The position numbers and the translations under genes were made by a program. DNA of 64,000 nucleotides from contig NZ_JAUSVS010000003.1 of assembly GCF_030814835.1 (NCBI RefSeq), forward strand, positions 310,001-374,000, read 5' to 3'. This document shows positions 27,522-36,381 of the stretch, piece by piece (the first letter of the stretch is position 1; every line of letters starts with the position of its first letter). The notes below the pieces were generated by a model. It had not been told where the DNA came from and did no database searches. It was given only the letters and a program-made list of their open reading frames with translations. Origin of the DNA: Caulobacter ginsengisoli (GTDB taxonomy: Bacteria; Pseudomonadota; Alphaproteobacteria; Caulobacterales; Caulobacteraceae).

Positions 27522-28819
27522 GGCCGCCCGACGCTGGTGTACTGGAAGCCGCGGATCTTCATGTCATCGGGGCGGTAGATGTTGCGCAGGTCGACGATCA
27601 CCGGCCTGTTCATCAGCAGCTTGACCCGGTCCAGGTCCAGCGCCCGGAACTGGTCCCATTCGGTGATGATCACCACGCAGTCGGCCCCCTCGACCGCCTC
27701 GTAGGGGCCGGGCTTGAAGTCGACGTCCTTGAGCATCTGGCGGGCCTCATGACCCTCCGGATCGAAGGCCTGGACGGTCGCGCCCATGGCCTGCAGGGCC
27801 GGGATGATGTCCAGGCTCGGGGCGTCGCGCATGTCGTCGGTGTTGGGCTTGAAGGTGACGCCCAGCACGCCGATGATCTTGCCCTTCAGCTCGCCGGCCA
27901 TGGCGTCGGCGACCTTGCCGGCCATGGCTTTCTTGCGGGTGTCGTTGACCTTGACCGTGGTCTCGATCAGCTGCAGCGGCGCCCCGGCGTCGGCCGCCGT
28001 GCGGACCAGGGCCAGGGTGTCCTTGGGAAAGCAGGACCCGCCATAGCCGGGCCCGGCGTGCAGGAATTTCGACCCGATGCGGTTGTCCAGGCCGATGCCC
28101 TTGGCAACCTGCTGCACATCGGCGTCGATGGCTTCGCAGAGGTCGGCGATCTCGTTGATGAAGGTGATCTTCATCGCCAGGAAGGCGTTGGCCGCGTACT
28201 TGATCAGCTCGCTGGTGCGGCGGCTGGTGAACAGGATCAGGGTCTCGTTGAGGTTCAGCGGCCGGTAGAGCTCGGTCATCACCTGCCGGGCCTTGTCGTC
28301 ATTCGTGCCGACCACGACGCGGTCGGGCCGCTTGAAGTCGTTGATCGCCGCGCCCTCGCGCAGGAACTCCGGATTGGAGACCACGGCGAACTGGGCGTCG
28401 GGGCGCCGCTCGCGGATGATCCGCTCGATCTCATCGCCCGTGCCGACCGGCACGGTCGACTTGGTGACCACTACGGTGAAGCCTTCCATCAGGTCGGCGA
28501 TCTCGGCGGCGGCGGCATAGACGTAGGACAGGTCCGCATGGCCGTCGCCCCGACGCGAGGGGGTGCCCACGGCGATGAACACCGCGTCGGCGTTGCGCAC
28601 CGCCTCATTGGCCTCGACGGCGAAGCTTAAGCGGCCTTCGCGGACGTTCTGGGCGACCAGCTGTTCCAGACCGGGCTCGTAGATCGGCATCTTGCCGACC
28701 TTCAGCCCATCGATCTTGGTCTGGTCCTTGTCGATGCAGCAGACCGTATGGCCGAAATCGGCGAAGCAGGCGCCAGAGACGAGGCCGACATAGCCCGTCC
28801 CGATCATGGCCACGCGCAT
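27518..28819 (-). CDS. ugd: UDP-glucose 6-dehydrogenase
   Basis: Oxidises UDP-glucose to UDP-glucuronate with two NAD+ for capsule, EPS or lipid A sugars. The 433-residue protein begins MRVAMIGTGYVGLVSGACFADFGH (Rossmann GxGxxG) and has the catalytic cysteine in GYGGSCFPKDT, the KSTVPVGTGD block and the C-terminal UDP-binding domain. Its substrate is made by GalU (12520-13386). It lies downstream of the phosphomannomutase gene on the same strand, with a hairpin in between. Confidence 0.95.
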   Translation of the reverse strand: MRVAMIGTGYVGLVSGACFADFGHTVCCIDKDQTKIDGLKVGKMPIYEPGLEQLVAQNVREGRLSFAVEANEAVRNADAVFIAVGTPSRRGDGHADLSYVYAAAAEIADLMEGFTVVVTKSTVPVGTGDEIERIIRERRPDAQFAVVSNPEFLREGAAINDFKRPDRVVVGTNDDKARQVMTELYRPLNLNETLILFTSRRTSELIKYAANAFLAMKITFINEIADLCEAIDADVQQVAKGIGLDNRIGSKFLHAGPGYGGSCFPKDTLALVRTAADAGAPLQLIETTVKVNDTRKKAMAGKVADAMAGELKGKIIGVLGVTFKPNTDDMRDAPSLDIIPALQAMGATVQAFDPEGHEARQMLKDVDFKPGPYEAVEGADCVVIITEWDQFRALDLDRVKLLMNRPVIVDLRNIYRPDDMKIRGFQYTSVGRP

Positions 28820-28866
28820 GGCGGGGTCCCCCTAGAGGTGGTTTGAGCGGCTTTGAGCACGGCGCG

Positions 28867-28919
28867 CGGCCGGGGACAATCTCGCAGACATTGTGCTTCG
28901 CACAATCGGCGCCCGGCCG
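28867..28919. other. Nested inverted repeat between the phosphomannomutase gene and ugd
   Basis: An 8-bp outer stem (cggccggg at 28867-28874, cccggccg at 28912-28919) encloses a 7-bp inner hairpin (attgtgc-ttc-gcacaat, 28890-28906). There is no T run, so it is not a standard terminator; it may be a processing or attenuation structure, or a REP remnant. Confidence 0.5.
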
Positions 28920-28939
28920 TGGCCTTACGGAAACAGCGG

Positions 28940-30442
28940 TCAGATTTCCTGGTTGTAGGCCCCGACCTCGGGGTGCCTGGCCAGGCGCGGCTTCACTTCC
29001 TGGTGGAACAGCGCCTTCATGTCGGCTTCCGACTGGGTGCTCTCGACCACCACCACCATCTCGGGCTTGTTGGACGAGGCGCGGACCAGGACCCAGCTGC
29101 CGTCCTCCAGCGCCACGCGCACGCCGTTGACGGTGATGACCTCGGCGATCTTGCGGCCCAGGATCGTGCCGCCGGCTTTGCCCAGCGCCTCGTACTCGGC
29201 GACGATGCGGTCGACGACCTGGTATTTCACCTCGTCCGCAGCATGCGGGCTCATGGTCAGCGAGGTCCAGGCGACGGGCAACGCCTTGCGCAGGTCGGAG
29301 AGCTTCTTGTCCGGGTTGCGATCCAGCATCCCCAGGATCGCCGCCGCCGCCGTCAGAGCGCAGTCGTAGCCGCGGCCCAGCGGGGTGTTGAAGAAGAAAT
29401 GGCCGCTCTTTTCGAACCCGGCCAGTGCGCCCAGCTCGGCCGTCTTGCGCTTGATGTAGCTGTGGCCGGTCTTCCAGTAGACGGTGGTGCAGCCGTTGGC
29501 GGCCAGGATCGGATCGGTGGCGTAGAGGCCGGTGGATTTCACGTCGGCGATGAAGGTCGCGCCCGGATGCAGCGGGGCCAGGTCTCTGGCCAGCATCAGG
29601 CCGATCTTGTCGGCATAGATCTCCTCGCCCTCGTCATCGACCACGCCGCAGCGGTCGCCGTCGCCGTCGAAGCCCAGGCAGATGTCGGCCCCCATCTCAC
29701 GCACGGCCTTGCTCATGGCGTGCAGCATGACGCTGTCCTCGGGGTTGGGATTGTATTTCGGGAAGGTCCAGTCCAGCTCGCAGTCCATCTCGACCACGAC
29801 CGCCACGCCCATGTCGCGCAGGGCCTGGGGGGCGAAGGCGCCGGCCGTGCCGTTGCCGCAGGCGGCGATGACCTTCAGCGGCCGCTTGAGCGAGACCCGG
29901 CTGGCGACGTCGGCGATGTAGCGCTTGGCCACGCCCTCGACCCGGGTCAGCCTGCCGCCGGCCTTCTCCTTGAACTTGCCGCCCAGCACGATGTCGCGCA
30001 GCGCGCCCATCTCGTCGGGGCCGAAGGTCAGCGGCCGGGCCGCGCCCATCTTCACCCCGGTCCAGCCGTTCTCGTTGTGGCTGGCGGTGACCATGGCCAC
30101 ACACGGCGCGTCGAGGTCGAACTGGGCGAAATAGGCCACCGGCGAGAGGGCGAGGCCAATGTCCAGCACCTCGCAGCCCGCCTGGATCAGGCCGATGGTC
30201 AGGGCCTGCTTGATCGAGATCGAGTAGGAACGGAAGTCGTGGCCGACGACGATGCGGCTCAGGCCCTGGTCCTGGATATAGGTCCCCAGCCCCAGGCCCA
30301 GCGCCTGGACGCCCAGCAGGTTGATCTCTGCCCCCAGCAGCCAACGGGCGTCGTATTCCCGAAAGCCGGTCGCCTTGACCAGCGGCTCCATCTCGTAGGC
30401 GACCGTGTTTTCCAGAATGTCGGCGCGGGGCATGAAGGGCAT
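28940..30442 (-). CDS. Phosphomannomutase/phosphoglucomutase
   Basis: A 500-residue alpha-D-phosphohexomutase that interconverts hexose-6-phosphate and hexose-1-phosphate, supplying GDP-mannose or UDP-glucose pathways. The phosphoserine loop is VTASHNENGWTGVKMG, the Mg loop GFDGDGDRCGV, the sugar loop FEKSGHFFFN, and the C-terminal domain contains LVRASSNKPEMVVVVES. The N-terminus MPFMPRADILENTVAYE allows a start at Met1 or Met4. With ugd, galU and kdsD nearby it belongs to an envelope-sugar supply region. Substrate preference cannot be decided from sequence. Confidence 0.92.
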   Translation of the reverse strand: MPFMPRADILENTVAYEMEPLVKATGFREYDARWLLGAEINLLGVQALGLGLGTYIQDQGLSRIVVGHDFRSYSISIKQALTIGLIQAGCEVLDIGLALSPVAYFAQFDLDAPCVAMVTASHNENGWTGVKMGAARPLTFGPDEMGALRDIVLGGKFKEKAGGRLTRVEGVAKRYIADVASRVSLKRPLKVIAACGNGTAGAFAPQALRDMGVAVVVEMDCELDWTFPKYNPNPEDSVMLHAMSKAVREMGADICLGFDGDGDRCGVVDDEGEEIYADKIGLMLARDLAPLHPGATFIADVKSTGLYATDPILAANGCTTVYWKTGHSYIKRKTAELGALAGFEKSGHFFFNTPLGRGYDCALTAAAAILGMLDRNPDKKLSDLRKALPVAWTSLTMSPHAADEVKYQVVDRIVAEYEALGKAGGTILGRKIAEVITVNGVRVALEDGSWVLVRASSNKPEMVVVVESTQSEADMKALFHQEVKPRLARHPEVGAYNQEI

Positions 30443-30566
30443 GAACGGCTCTCTTGAAAGCGAGGCGGCCCCTATACCCCTGGCCGGCCCCCGCTCAAAG
30501 CGGCGTGTCCCCGTCCAGGTTCCAGGTTACATGTTCGCTGAACGTGGTCCGCCCTGATAACGCGCC

Positions 30567-31520
30567 TCAGACCACCCCGGCCCGCAGGATGTCGTGGATA
30601 TGCAGGATGCCCTTGGGCGCCCCGTCCTCGACGGCGAACAGCACGGTGATCCGCCGCTCCTCCATCAGGTTCAGCGCCTCGGCGGCCAGGGCGTCGGGGG
30701 CGACGGTCTGGGGGCCCTCGGTCATCACCTCGCCCGCCGTGTGGCCCATCAGCCCGTCCATATGCCGGCGCAGGTCGCCGTCGGTGATCAGGCCGGCCAG
30801 CTTGCCGTCCTTGACCACGCCGACGCAGCCGAAGCGCTTTTCGGTCATCACCAGCAGGGCCTCGGCCATCGGAACGTCCGGCCCGACCAGCGGCAGTTCG
30901 GCGCCGGTGTGCATCAGGTTGCCGACGCTCATCAGCTGCGCGCCCAGCTTGCCGCCGGGGTGGAAGACCTTGAAATCGCTGGCGGTGAAACCGCGCCGCT
31001 CCAGCAGCGCCACGGCCAGGGCGTCGCCCAGGGCGATCTGCAGGGTGGTCGAGGTGGTCGGGGCGCCGACCGCGGCCGTCGCTTCCGGCGCGTCGACCAA
31101 CTTCAGGACGACGTCGGCGGCGCGGCCCAGTGCGCTCTCCGGATTGGCGGTGATGGCGATCAGCGGGATCGAGAAGCGCTGGGTGTAGCCCAGCACGTCG
31201 GCCAGCTCGCGCACCTCGCCGGATTTGGACAGGCCCAGCACCACATCGTCCGGCCCGATCATGCCCAGGTCGCCATGGCTGGCCTCGGCGGGGTGGACGA
31301 ACATCGCCGGGGCGCCGGTCGAGGCCAGGGTGGCGGCGATCTTGCGCGCCACATGGCCGGACTTGCCCATGCCGGTGCAGACGATGCGGCCCTTGGCGGC
31401 GAACAGGGTTTCGACGGCCTGGACGAAGGCCTCGCCCAGGCTCTCGGCGGTCTGTTTGAGGGCGTCGGCCTCGATGCTCAGCACCCGGCGGCCGACCGCG
31501 ACGGCGTCGAAGGCGCTCAT
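30567..31520 (-). CDS. kdsD: Arabinose-5-phosphate isomerase (KdsD/KpsF)
   Basis: Converts ribulose-5-phosphate to arabinose-5-phosphate, the precursor of the LPS core sugar Kdo. The 317-residue protein has an N-terminal SIS domain (VCTGMGKSGHVARKIAATLASTGAPAMFVHPAEASHGDLG, SKSGEVRELAD) and two C-terminal CBS domains (ITDGDLRRHMD; VMTEGPQTVAP...GILHIHDILRAGVV). Length and order are those of KdsD. It overlaps the small membrane protein gene upstream by 4 bases, so the two are translationally coupled. Confidence 0.95.
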   Translation of the reverse strand: MSAFDAVAVGRRVLSIEADALKQTAESLGEAFVQAVETLFAAKGRIVCTGMGKSGHVARKIAATLASTGAPAMFVHPAEASHGDLGMIGPDDVVLGLSKSGEVRELADVLGYTQRFSIPLIAITANPESALGRAADVVLKLVDAPEATAAVGAPTTSTTLQIALGDALAVALLERRGFTASDFKVFHPGGKLGAQLMSVGNLMHTGAELPLVGPDVPMAEALLVMTEKRFGCVGVVKDGKLAGLITDGDLRRHMDGLMGHTAGEVMTEGPQTVAPDALAAEALNLMEERRITVLFAVEDGAPKGILHIHDILRAGVV

Positions 31521-31768
31521 TGGGTTCCGGACCCGATCGGGGGCCGCAGCTTCGGCTCGGTCTTGGGGGCGGCGGGCGGCTGGGTCAGCGCCTTGATCGC
31601 GGCCTTGGCCGGCTTGACCTTTTCGGCTTCCGGCGGCGGGGCGGGCCCCATCGGGTGGCCGAACGGCGCGGGCGAGGTGGTCCCCAGGCCCTGCGGCCAG
31701 ACCATGGCCAGGGCGATCATGGCGGCCGCCGCCAGCAACGCCAGGGGATAGAAGAGGCGATCACGCAT
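31517..31768 (-). CDS. Small single-pass membrane protein upstream of kdsD
   Basis: An 83-residue protein with one N-terminal membrane segment (LFYPLALLAAAAMIALAMVW) and a Pro/Lys/Ala-rich soluble tail (APPPEAEKVKPAKAAIKAL), probably periplasmic. The ATG at 31766-31768 is used; a longer in-frame reading is Arg-rich and lacks support. Its TGA overlaps the kdsD ATG. In many alphaproteobacteria the kdsD neighbourhood encodes Lpt transport proteins; this protein is too short to be LptC and I leave it unassigned. Confidence 0.7.
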   Translation of the reverse strand: MRDRLFYPLALLAAAAMIALAMVWPQGLGTTSPAPFGHPMGPAPPPEAEKVKPAKAAIKALTQPPAAPKTEPKLRPPIGSGTQ

Positions 31769-31863
31769 GTCCGGCCTATAGCCGCATCGCGCGCCCAAGG
31801 GAAACCTCGACCGCTTGACGCCATATCCTTGACGGCTGGGGCGCTGTCCCTTAGCCCGCCCCC

Positions 31864-32577
31864 ATGCCCACACTCATCCTGCTGCGCCACGGCCAGAGCA
31901 CCTGGAACCTGGAAAACCGTTTCACCGGCTGGGTCGATGTCGACCTGACCGCCGAGGGTGAGGCCCAGGCCCGCCAGGGCGGCGAACTGATCAAGGCCGC
32001 CGGCATCCATATCGACCGGGCCTACACCTCGGTGCTGATCCGGGCCATCCGCACCGGCGAGATCGCCCTGGAGGCGGCCGGGCAGGGCGACATGCCCCAG
32101 ATTCGCGACTGGCGTCTGAACGAGCGCCACTACGGCGGGCTGACCGGGCTCAACAAGGCCGAGACGGCGCAGAAGCACGGCGAGGACCAGGTCAAGATCT
32201 GGCGCCGCTCCTACGATGTGCCGCCGCCGCCGCTCGAACGAGGCGGCCAGTACGACTTCCACACCGACCCCCTCTATGCCGGCGTGGACATCCCCGACAC
32301 CGAGAGCCTGAAGAGCACGCTGGACCGGGTCGAACCCTACTGGGACGCCGAGTTGGCGCCGCACCTGAGGGCCGGCGAGACGGTGCTGATCTCGGCGCAT
32401 GGCAACTCCTTAAGGGCCATCATCAAGCTGCTGTTCGACGTGCCGGACGACGCCATCGTCGGGGTCGAGATTCCCAACGGCAATCCGCTGCTGATCGAGC
32501 TGGATGCGGCGTTGAAGCCGACGGCGGCGCGGTATTTGGACGCGGCGCGGGCTCAGGTCCTGCCGGCGGTGAAGTGA
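31864..32577 (+). CDS. gpmA: 2,3-bisphosphoglycerate-dependent phosphoglycerate mutase
   Basis: Glycolytic/gluconeogenic enzyme interconverting 3- and 2-phosphoglycerate through a phosphohistidine. The 237-residue protein starts MPTLILLRHGQSTWNLENRFTGW (His9 is phosphorylated), followed by ERHYGGLTGLNKAETAQKHGE and the second histidine in LISAHGNSLRAIIKLL. Length and motifs match GpmA. A family R1 palindrome begins 14 bases after the stop. Confidence 0.96.
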   Translation: MPTLILLRHGQSTWNLENRFTGWVDVDLTAEGEAQARQGGELIKAAGIHIDRAYTSVLIRAIRTGEIALEAAGQGDMPQIRDWRLNERHYGGLTGLNKAETAQKHGEDQVKIWRRSYDVPPPPLERGGQYDFHTDPLYAGVDIPDTESLKSTLDRVEPYWDAELAPHLRAGETVLISAHGNSLRAIIKLLFDVPDDAIVGVEIPNGNPLLIELDAALKPTAARYLDAARAQVLPAVK

Positions 32578-32590
32578 CGGCTTCCCCAAA

Positions 32591-32765
32591 TCCTCACCCG
32601 GAGGGGGAGGGGGACCATGCGGAGCATGGTGGAGGGGGTTTACGCCGCCGCTCGGTTTCAGGATGGAGCGCAGCGGATCGGCTGAGGGTTTGCCACAAGC
32701 GTGGTCGGCGGCGGCAACCCCCTCCACCACCCTTCGGGCGGTCCCCCTCCCCCTCCGGGGGAGGA
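32591..32765. repeat. Long palindromic intergenic element, family R1, copy 2
   Basis: A 175-bp copy of the element at 791-968, same orientation. Arms (tcctc-acccggaggggg and its complement), the inner ccatgc-gga-gcatgg hairpin and the central gcggatcggctgaggg are shared, while the middle has diverged. Its terminal ggggagga ends 5 bases before the ATG of the RibD-like gene and provides that gene's Shine-Dalgarno. Confidence 0.87.
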
Positions 32766-32770
32766 TTTGC

Positions 32771-33208
32771 ATGAGCGACCTCGACTTCATGCGCCGGGCC
32801 ATCGCCTTGGCCCTGCCCAATGTCGGGCTGACCGATCCCAACCCCTGCGTCGGCTGCGTCATCGTCAAGGATGGCGAAGTGCTTGCCGAGGCCGCCACCG
32901 CCCCGTCCGGCCGCCCCCACGCCGAGGAGCAGGCCTTGGATAAACTCGGCGGCGAGGCCAGCGGCGCCACCGCCTATGTCACCCTCGAACCCTGCGCCGA
33001 ACGGTCCGCCGGAGGCGTCGCCTGCTCGCTGCGGCTGGTTCAGGCCGGCGTCGCCCGGGTCGTCTACGCCTGCGAAGACTCCTCCCCCTTCGCCTCCGGC
33101 GGCGGCTCTGAGCGGTTGCGGGCGGCGGGTGTTAAGGTTGAATCGGGGCTGCTGGCGGACGAGGCCAGGGCGGCTTTGCGATACAAGTCCTTGGAAGGAC
33201 GGCGTTAA
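32771..33208 (+). CDS. Stand-alone RibD-type cytidine/pyrimidine deaminase domain
   Basis: A 145-residue zinc deaminase. The metal site is HAEEQAL (His-Ala-Glu) plus the two cysteines of PCAERSAGGVAC, and MRRAIALALPNVGLTDPNPCVGCVIVKDGEVL is the RibD N-terminal signature. Bifunctional RibD adds a ~200-residue reductase domain, which is absent here, and no rib genes are near. It may be a RibD paralog or deaminate another riboflavin-like intermediate. The ribosome site GGAGG, 6 bases before the ATG, lies inside the R1 repeat. A pentapeptide-repeat gene follows 36 bases after the stop. Confidence 0.83.
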   Translation: MSDLDFMRRAIALALPNVGLTDPNPCVGCVIVKDGEVLAEAATAPSGRPHAEEQALDKLGGEASGATAYVTLEPCAERSAGGVACSLRLVQAGVARVVYACEDSSPFASGGGSERLRAAGVKVESGLLADEARAALRYKSLEGRR

Positions 33209-33244
33209 TCGGTCTGCGGCATAGTTCTCGCTGAGGAGAACTGT

Positions 33245-34504
33245 ATGACCGCCGTCCAGGCTGCGGGCGCCGCCCAGAGGCGGCTCACCCAGGCCGATGT
33301 CGATCTTATCTGCGCCAAGCACGACCGGCTGTTCTCGGCGCGGATGGGCGGAGCGCGCGCGGTGTTCGGCTTCTGCGATCTGTCGGGCCTGGACCTGCGC
33401 GGCCGCAACCTCGCCGACTCCGATTTCACCGGCGCGACCCTGCACGATACGCGGCTGGGCGGCGCGCGGCTCGACAACGCCTCCTTCTTCGGGGCCGACA
33501 TGCAGGGGGCCGACTTCACCGAGGCCTCGCTGCGCCGGGCCGACCTGCGCGGGGCCTGCCTGCGGGGCGCCAACCTCTCCGGCGCCGACATGTTCGAGGC
33601 CGACCTGCGGGAGGGCTCGATCGCCGCCCATGACCGCGACAAGGGCTTCCGCATCCTGGAGCCGCAGAACAAGGCGACCCACGCCCACGGCGCCATCCTG
33701 GCCGGCGCCAATCTGGAGCGCTCGCGGATGTCGGGCGTCGTGGCCATCAGGGCCGACTTCACCGACGCCATTCTGAAAGACGCCAAGCTGGTCCGGGCGA
33801 ACCTGAAGCAGTGCACCATGGTCGGCTGCAATTTCCAGGGCGCGGACCTGTCGGGCGCCGATCTTTCCGGCGCCGACCTGCACGACGCCATCCTGGTCGG
33901 GGCCAAGACCTTCGCCTGGAATGTCAGCGACACCAACATGAAGGGCGTGCTGACCGACACCCCGTCGGGTCCGCCGGTCGGCGACATGCCCTACGAGGCG
34001 ATGATGCACGACCACGCCCTGTGGTGCGAAACCGGCGGGGTGGAAGGCAAGCCTTCGACCTTCAACAAGGCCGACCTGAGAGCCCTCAAGACCCTCCGCG
34101 GCTTCAACCTGACCGCTCTTGCCGCCAAGGAGGCGGTCTTCTACGGCCTGGACATGGAAGGCGTGCAGCTGCAGGGGGCCCAGCTGCAGGGCGCCGACCT
34201 GCGCAGCTGCAACCTCAGACGCGCCGACCTGCGCGGGGCGCGGCTGGCGGGGGCCAAGCTCAATGGGGCCGACCTGCGCGACGCCCAGCTGGGGCCACTG
34301 ATGATCTCGGCCGAGCGATTGTTGCCCAGCGACCTGACCGGCGCCGTCCTGAAATCCGCCGATCTGGCCCGGGCCGACCTGCGCCAGGCCAACCTGACCG
34401 GCGCCGACCTGACCCGCGCCAACCTGACCAACGCCCAGCTGAAGGGCGCCGAACTGGTCGACATCATCCGCACCGGCGCGCGTGGCCTGCCGGGGATGAT
34501 TTAG
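33245..34504 (+). CDS. Pentapeptide-repeat protein, paralog 1
   Basis: A 419-residue protein built largely of A(D/N)LXX repeats (for example ADLRGACLRGANLSGADMFEAD), which fold as a right-handed quadrilateral beta-helix. Two repeat blocks, about residues 45-240 and 285-415, are separated by a non-repeat linker with WCETGG-x2-GKPS. The first ~40 residues are helical (RRLTQADVDLICAKHD). No signal peptide is present, so it should be cytoplasmic. Function is unknown; some pentapeptide proteins mimic DNA and bind gyrase. GAGGAG precedes the ATG. A 419-residue paralog follows 91 bases downstream. Confidence 0.9.
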   Translation: MTAVQAAGAAQRRLTQADVDLICAKHDRLFSARMGGARAVFGFCDLSGLDLRGRNLADSDFTGATLHDTRLGGARLDNASFFGADMQGADFTEASLRRADLRGACLRGANLSGADMFEADLREGSIAAHDRDKGFRILEPQNKATHAHGAILAGANLERSRMSGVVAIRADFTDAILKDAKLVRANLKQCTMVGCNFQGADLSGADLSGADLHDAILVGAKTFAWNVSDTNMKGVLTDTPSGPPVGDMPYEAMMHDHALWCETGGVEGKPSTFNKADLRALKTLRGFNLTALAAKEAVFYGLDMEGVQLQGAQLQGADLRSCNLRRADLRGARLAGAKLNGADLRDAQLGPLMISAERLLPSDLTGAVLKSADLARADLRQANLTGADLTRANLTNAQLKGAELVDIIRTGARGLPGMI

Positions 34505-34595
34505 ACGTCGGCTTTAACCCTATCTAAGCCGGCGGCGGCTAACGTCCCAAAACAATGATTCGCGACACACCAGGCCGGGGGGCGCAGACAAGACG

Positions 34596-35855
34596 ATGAC
34601 AGCTGTGCAGACCCTGTCGGGACGCCGCCGCCTTTCCCAGGCCGAGCTGGACCTCTGCATCGAGGGCCATGAGCGGTTCCTGAAGGGCCGGCCCGGCGGC
34701 CGGCGCGCTTCTTTGCGCTTCATGGATTTTTCCGGCCTGGACCTGTCGCAGCGCGACCTGACCGACGCCGACCTTTCCGCCTCGATCTTCAACGGCGCGC
34801 GGATGATCCGCACCAAGCTGGAGCGGGCCAACCTGTTTGGCTGCGACCTGCGCAAGGCCGACCTGCGCCAGGCCATCCTGATCCGCGCCGACCTGCGCGG
34901 CTGCTGCCTGCGCGGCGCCAACCTTTCCCAGGCCGATCTGACCCAGGCCGATTTCCGCGAAGGCCAGGTGGCCGTCCCGCACCCGCGCAAGGGCCTGTCG
35001 GTCATCACCCACGAGAAACGGGCTGGCGAGGCGGACGGGGCCAACTTCTCCGGCGCCACCCTGGACGGCTCGCAGTTCGGCGGGGCCTCGGCCTTCGCCG
35101 CCGACTTCTCCGACTGCTCGCTGCGCGGCGCCAAGATGACCGGGGCCAATCTCAAGGACGCCAACCTCTCGGGCGCCATCATGGACGGGGCCGATGTCTC
35201 CGGCGCCAACCTGGAGGGCGCCAACCTGCGCGGGGCCATGCTGACCGGGGTCAACACGGTCAACGCCCGCATGAGCGGGGCTCGGCTGGAAGGGGCGCTG
35301 CAGTCGCCCAGCGCCGCCGCCATCGCCAAGGTTCCCGACCTGCTGGACATGGCCATGGGCAACCAGAGCTGGTGCGAGACCGGCGGCCAGAACGGCAAGC
35401 CCGCCCGTTTCGACGGCGAGGACCTGCGGCCGATCGGCGATCGTTTCAAAGGCCTGCGCCTGACCGCCGCCTCCGCCCGGGGCGCCTGTCTGGCCGGCCT
35501 CAATCTCAGCGGCTCGCACCTGCAGGGGGCCAATCTGGAAGGCGCCAACCTGCGGGGCGCCTGCCTGTTCAGGGCCGATCTGCGCGGGGCCAAGCTGGCC
35601 GGGGCGGACCTGACCAAGGCCGACCTGCGCGGCGCCCTTCTGGGCGTGCTGCCGCTGGGGCCGGGCCGCAGCAATCCGGCCAGCCTCTCCCAGGCCAAGC
35701 TGCGTTACGTGACCGCCCAGTCCTGCGACCTCACCTCGGCGGTGCTGGACGGGGCCGACATGCGCGGCGCCGACCTGACCGGGGCCAAGATGGAGCAGGC
35801 CTCGATGCGCGATGTCGACCTGGCCCAGATCATCGGCCTCATCGCCGGCATATAG
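34596..35855 (+). CDS. Pentapeptide-repeat protein, paralog 2
   Basis: Also 419 residues and alignable along its length with the preceding gene: the same N-terminus (MTAVQ...RRRLSQAELDLCIEGHERFL), two beta-helix blocks of ADLRG/ANLEG units, and the shared linker motif WCETGGQNGKPA. The pair is evidently a tandem duplication that has diverged well past simple copies. Function is unknown, probably cytoplasmic. A stem-loop at 35858-35883 right after the stop separates it from the convergent hsp20 gene. The 91-base gap between the paralogs leaves room for a separate promoter. Confidence 0.9.
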   Translation: MTAVQTLSGRRRLSQAELDLCIEGHERFLKGRPGGRRASLRFMDFSGLDLSQRDLTDADLSASIFNGARMIRTKLERANLFGCDLRKADLRQAILIRADLRGCCLRGANLSQADLTQADFREGQVAVPHPRKGLSVITHEKRAGEADGANFSGATLDGSQFGGASAFAADFSDCSLRGAKMTGANLKDANLSGAIMDGADVSGANLEGANLRGAMLTGVNTVNARMSGARLEGALQSPSAAAIAKVPDLLDMAMGNQSWCETGGQNGKPARFDGEDLRPIGDRFKGLRLTAASARGACLAGLNLSGSHLQGANLEGANLRGACLFRADLRGAKLAGADLTKADLRGALLGVLPLGPGRSNPASLSQAKLRYVTAQSCDLTSAVLDGADMRGADLTGAKMEQASMRDVDLAQIIGLIAGI

Positions 35856-35857
35856 AA

Positions 35858-35883
35858 AAGGGGCGACGCAAGCGCCGCCCCTT
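35858..35883. terminator. Stem-loop between convergent pentapeptide and hsp20 genes
   Basis: aaggggcg (35858-35865) pairs with cgcccctt (35876-35883). The minus-strand side is followed by tttt, so it is best as the hsp20 terminator. On the plus strand only ccttccc follows, giving a weaker bidirectional function. Confidence 0.6.
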
Positions 35884-35922
35884 CCCTCGGATTCTGGGGA
35901 AAATCCTTTTAGTTCAAGTCGC

Positions 35923-36381
35923 TTAGGCGGCCTTTTCGGCCTCGATCAGCGGCGCCTTGGGGGCGGTGCTGATGGCGATGGTCCGGGGCTTCAGGGCCTC
36001 GGGCAGTTCACGCTTGAGGCTGATCGACAGCAGGCCGTCCGACAGGTCGGCGTCGGTGACGATGACATAGTCGGCCAGCTGGAAGCGGCGCTCGAAATTG
36101 CGCTCGGCCAGGCCGCGGTGCAGGAACTTGCGGGTATCGTCGTTGGCCGCCTTACGGCCGGTGACGGTCAGCAGGTTTTCCTTCACCTCGACGCCCAGTT
36201 CTTCCGGGCGGAAGCCGGCGACGGCGATCTCGATGCGGTAGGTGTTCTCGTCGGTCCGCTCGATATTATAGGGCGGATAGCCGGCGGCGCTGTCCTGCGC
36301 GGCGGCGCTGTCGAGCAGGGCCGCGAGGCGGTCGAAGCCGACGACGGAACGGTACATGGGGGAGAAGTCGATCGTACGCAT
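35923..36381 (-). CDS. Small heat-shock protein (Hsp20/IbpA type)
   Basis: A 152-residue ATP-independent holdase chaperone with a central alpha-crystallin domain: YRIEIAVAGFRPEELGVEVKENLLTVTGRK, then FLHRGLAERNFERRFQLADYV, and the C-terminal ISLKRELPEALKPRTIAI. The end lacks a perfect IxI but keeps the family pattern. It begins MRTIDFSPMYRSVVGFDRLAALLD, the usual IbpA/HspA class A start. The leader carries a ROSE-like thermometer over the Shine-Dalgarno and a possible sigma-32 promoter about 100 bases upstream, consistent with heat induction. Confidence 0.95.
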   Translation of the reverse strand: MRTIDFSPMYRSVVGFDRLAALLDSAAAQDSAAGYPPYNIERTDENTYRIEIAVAGFRPEELGVEVKENLLTVTGRKAANDDTRKFLHRGLAERNFERRFQLADYVIVTDADLSDGLLSISLKRELPEALKPRTIAISTAPKAPLIEAEKAA

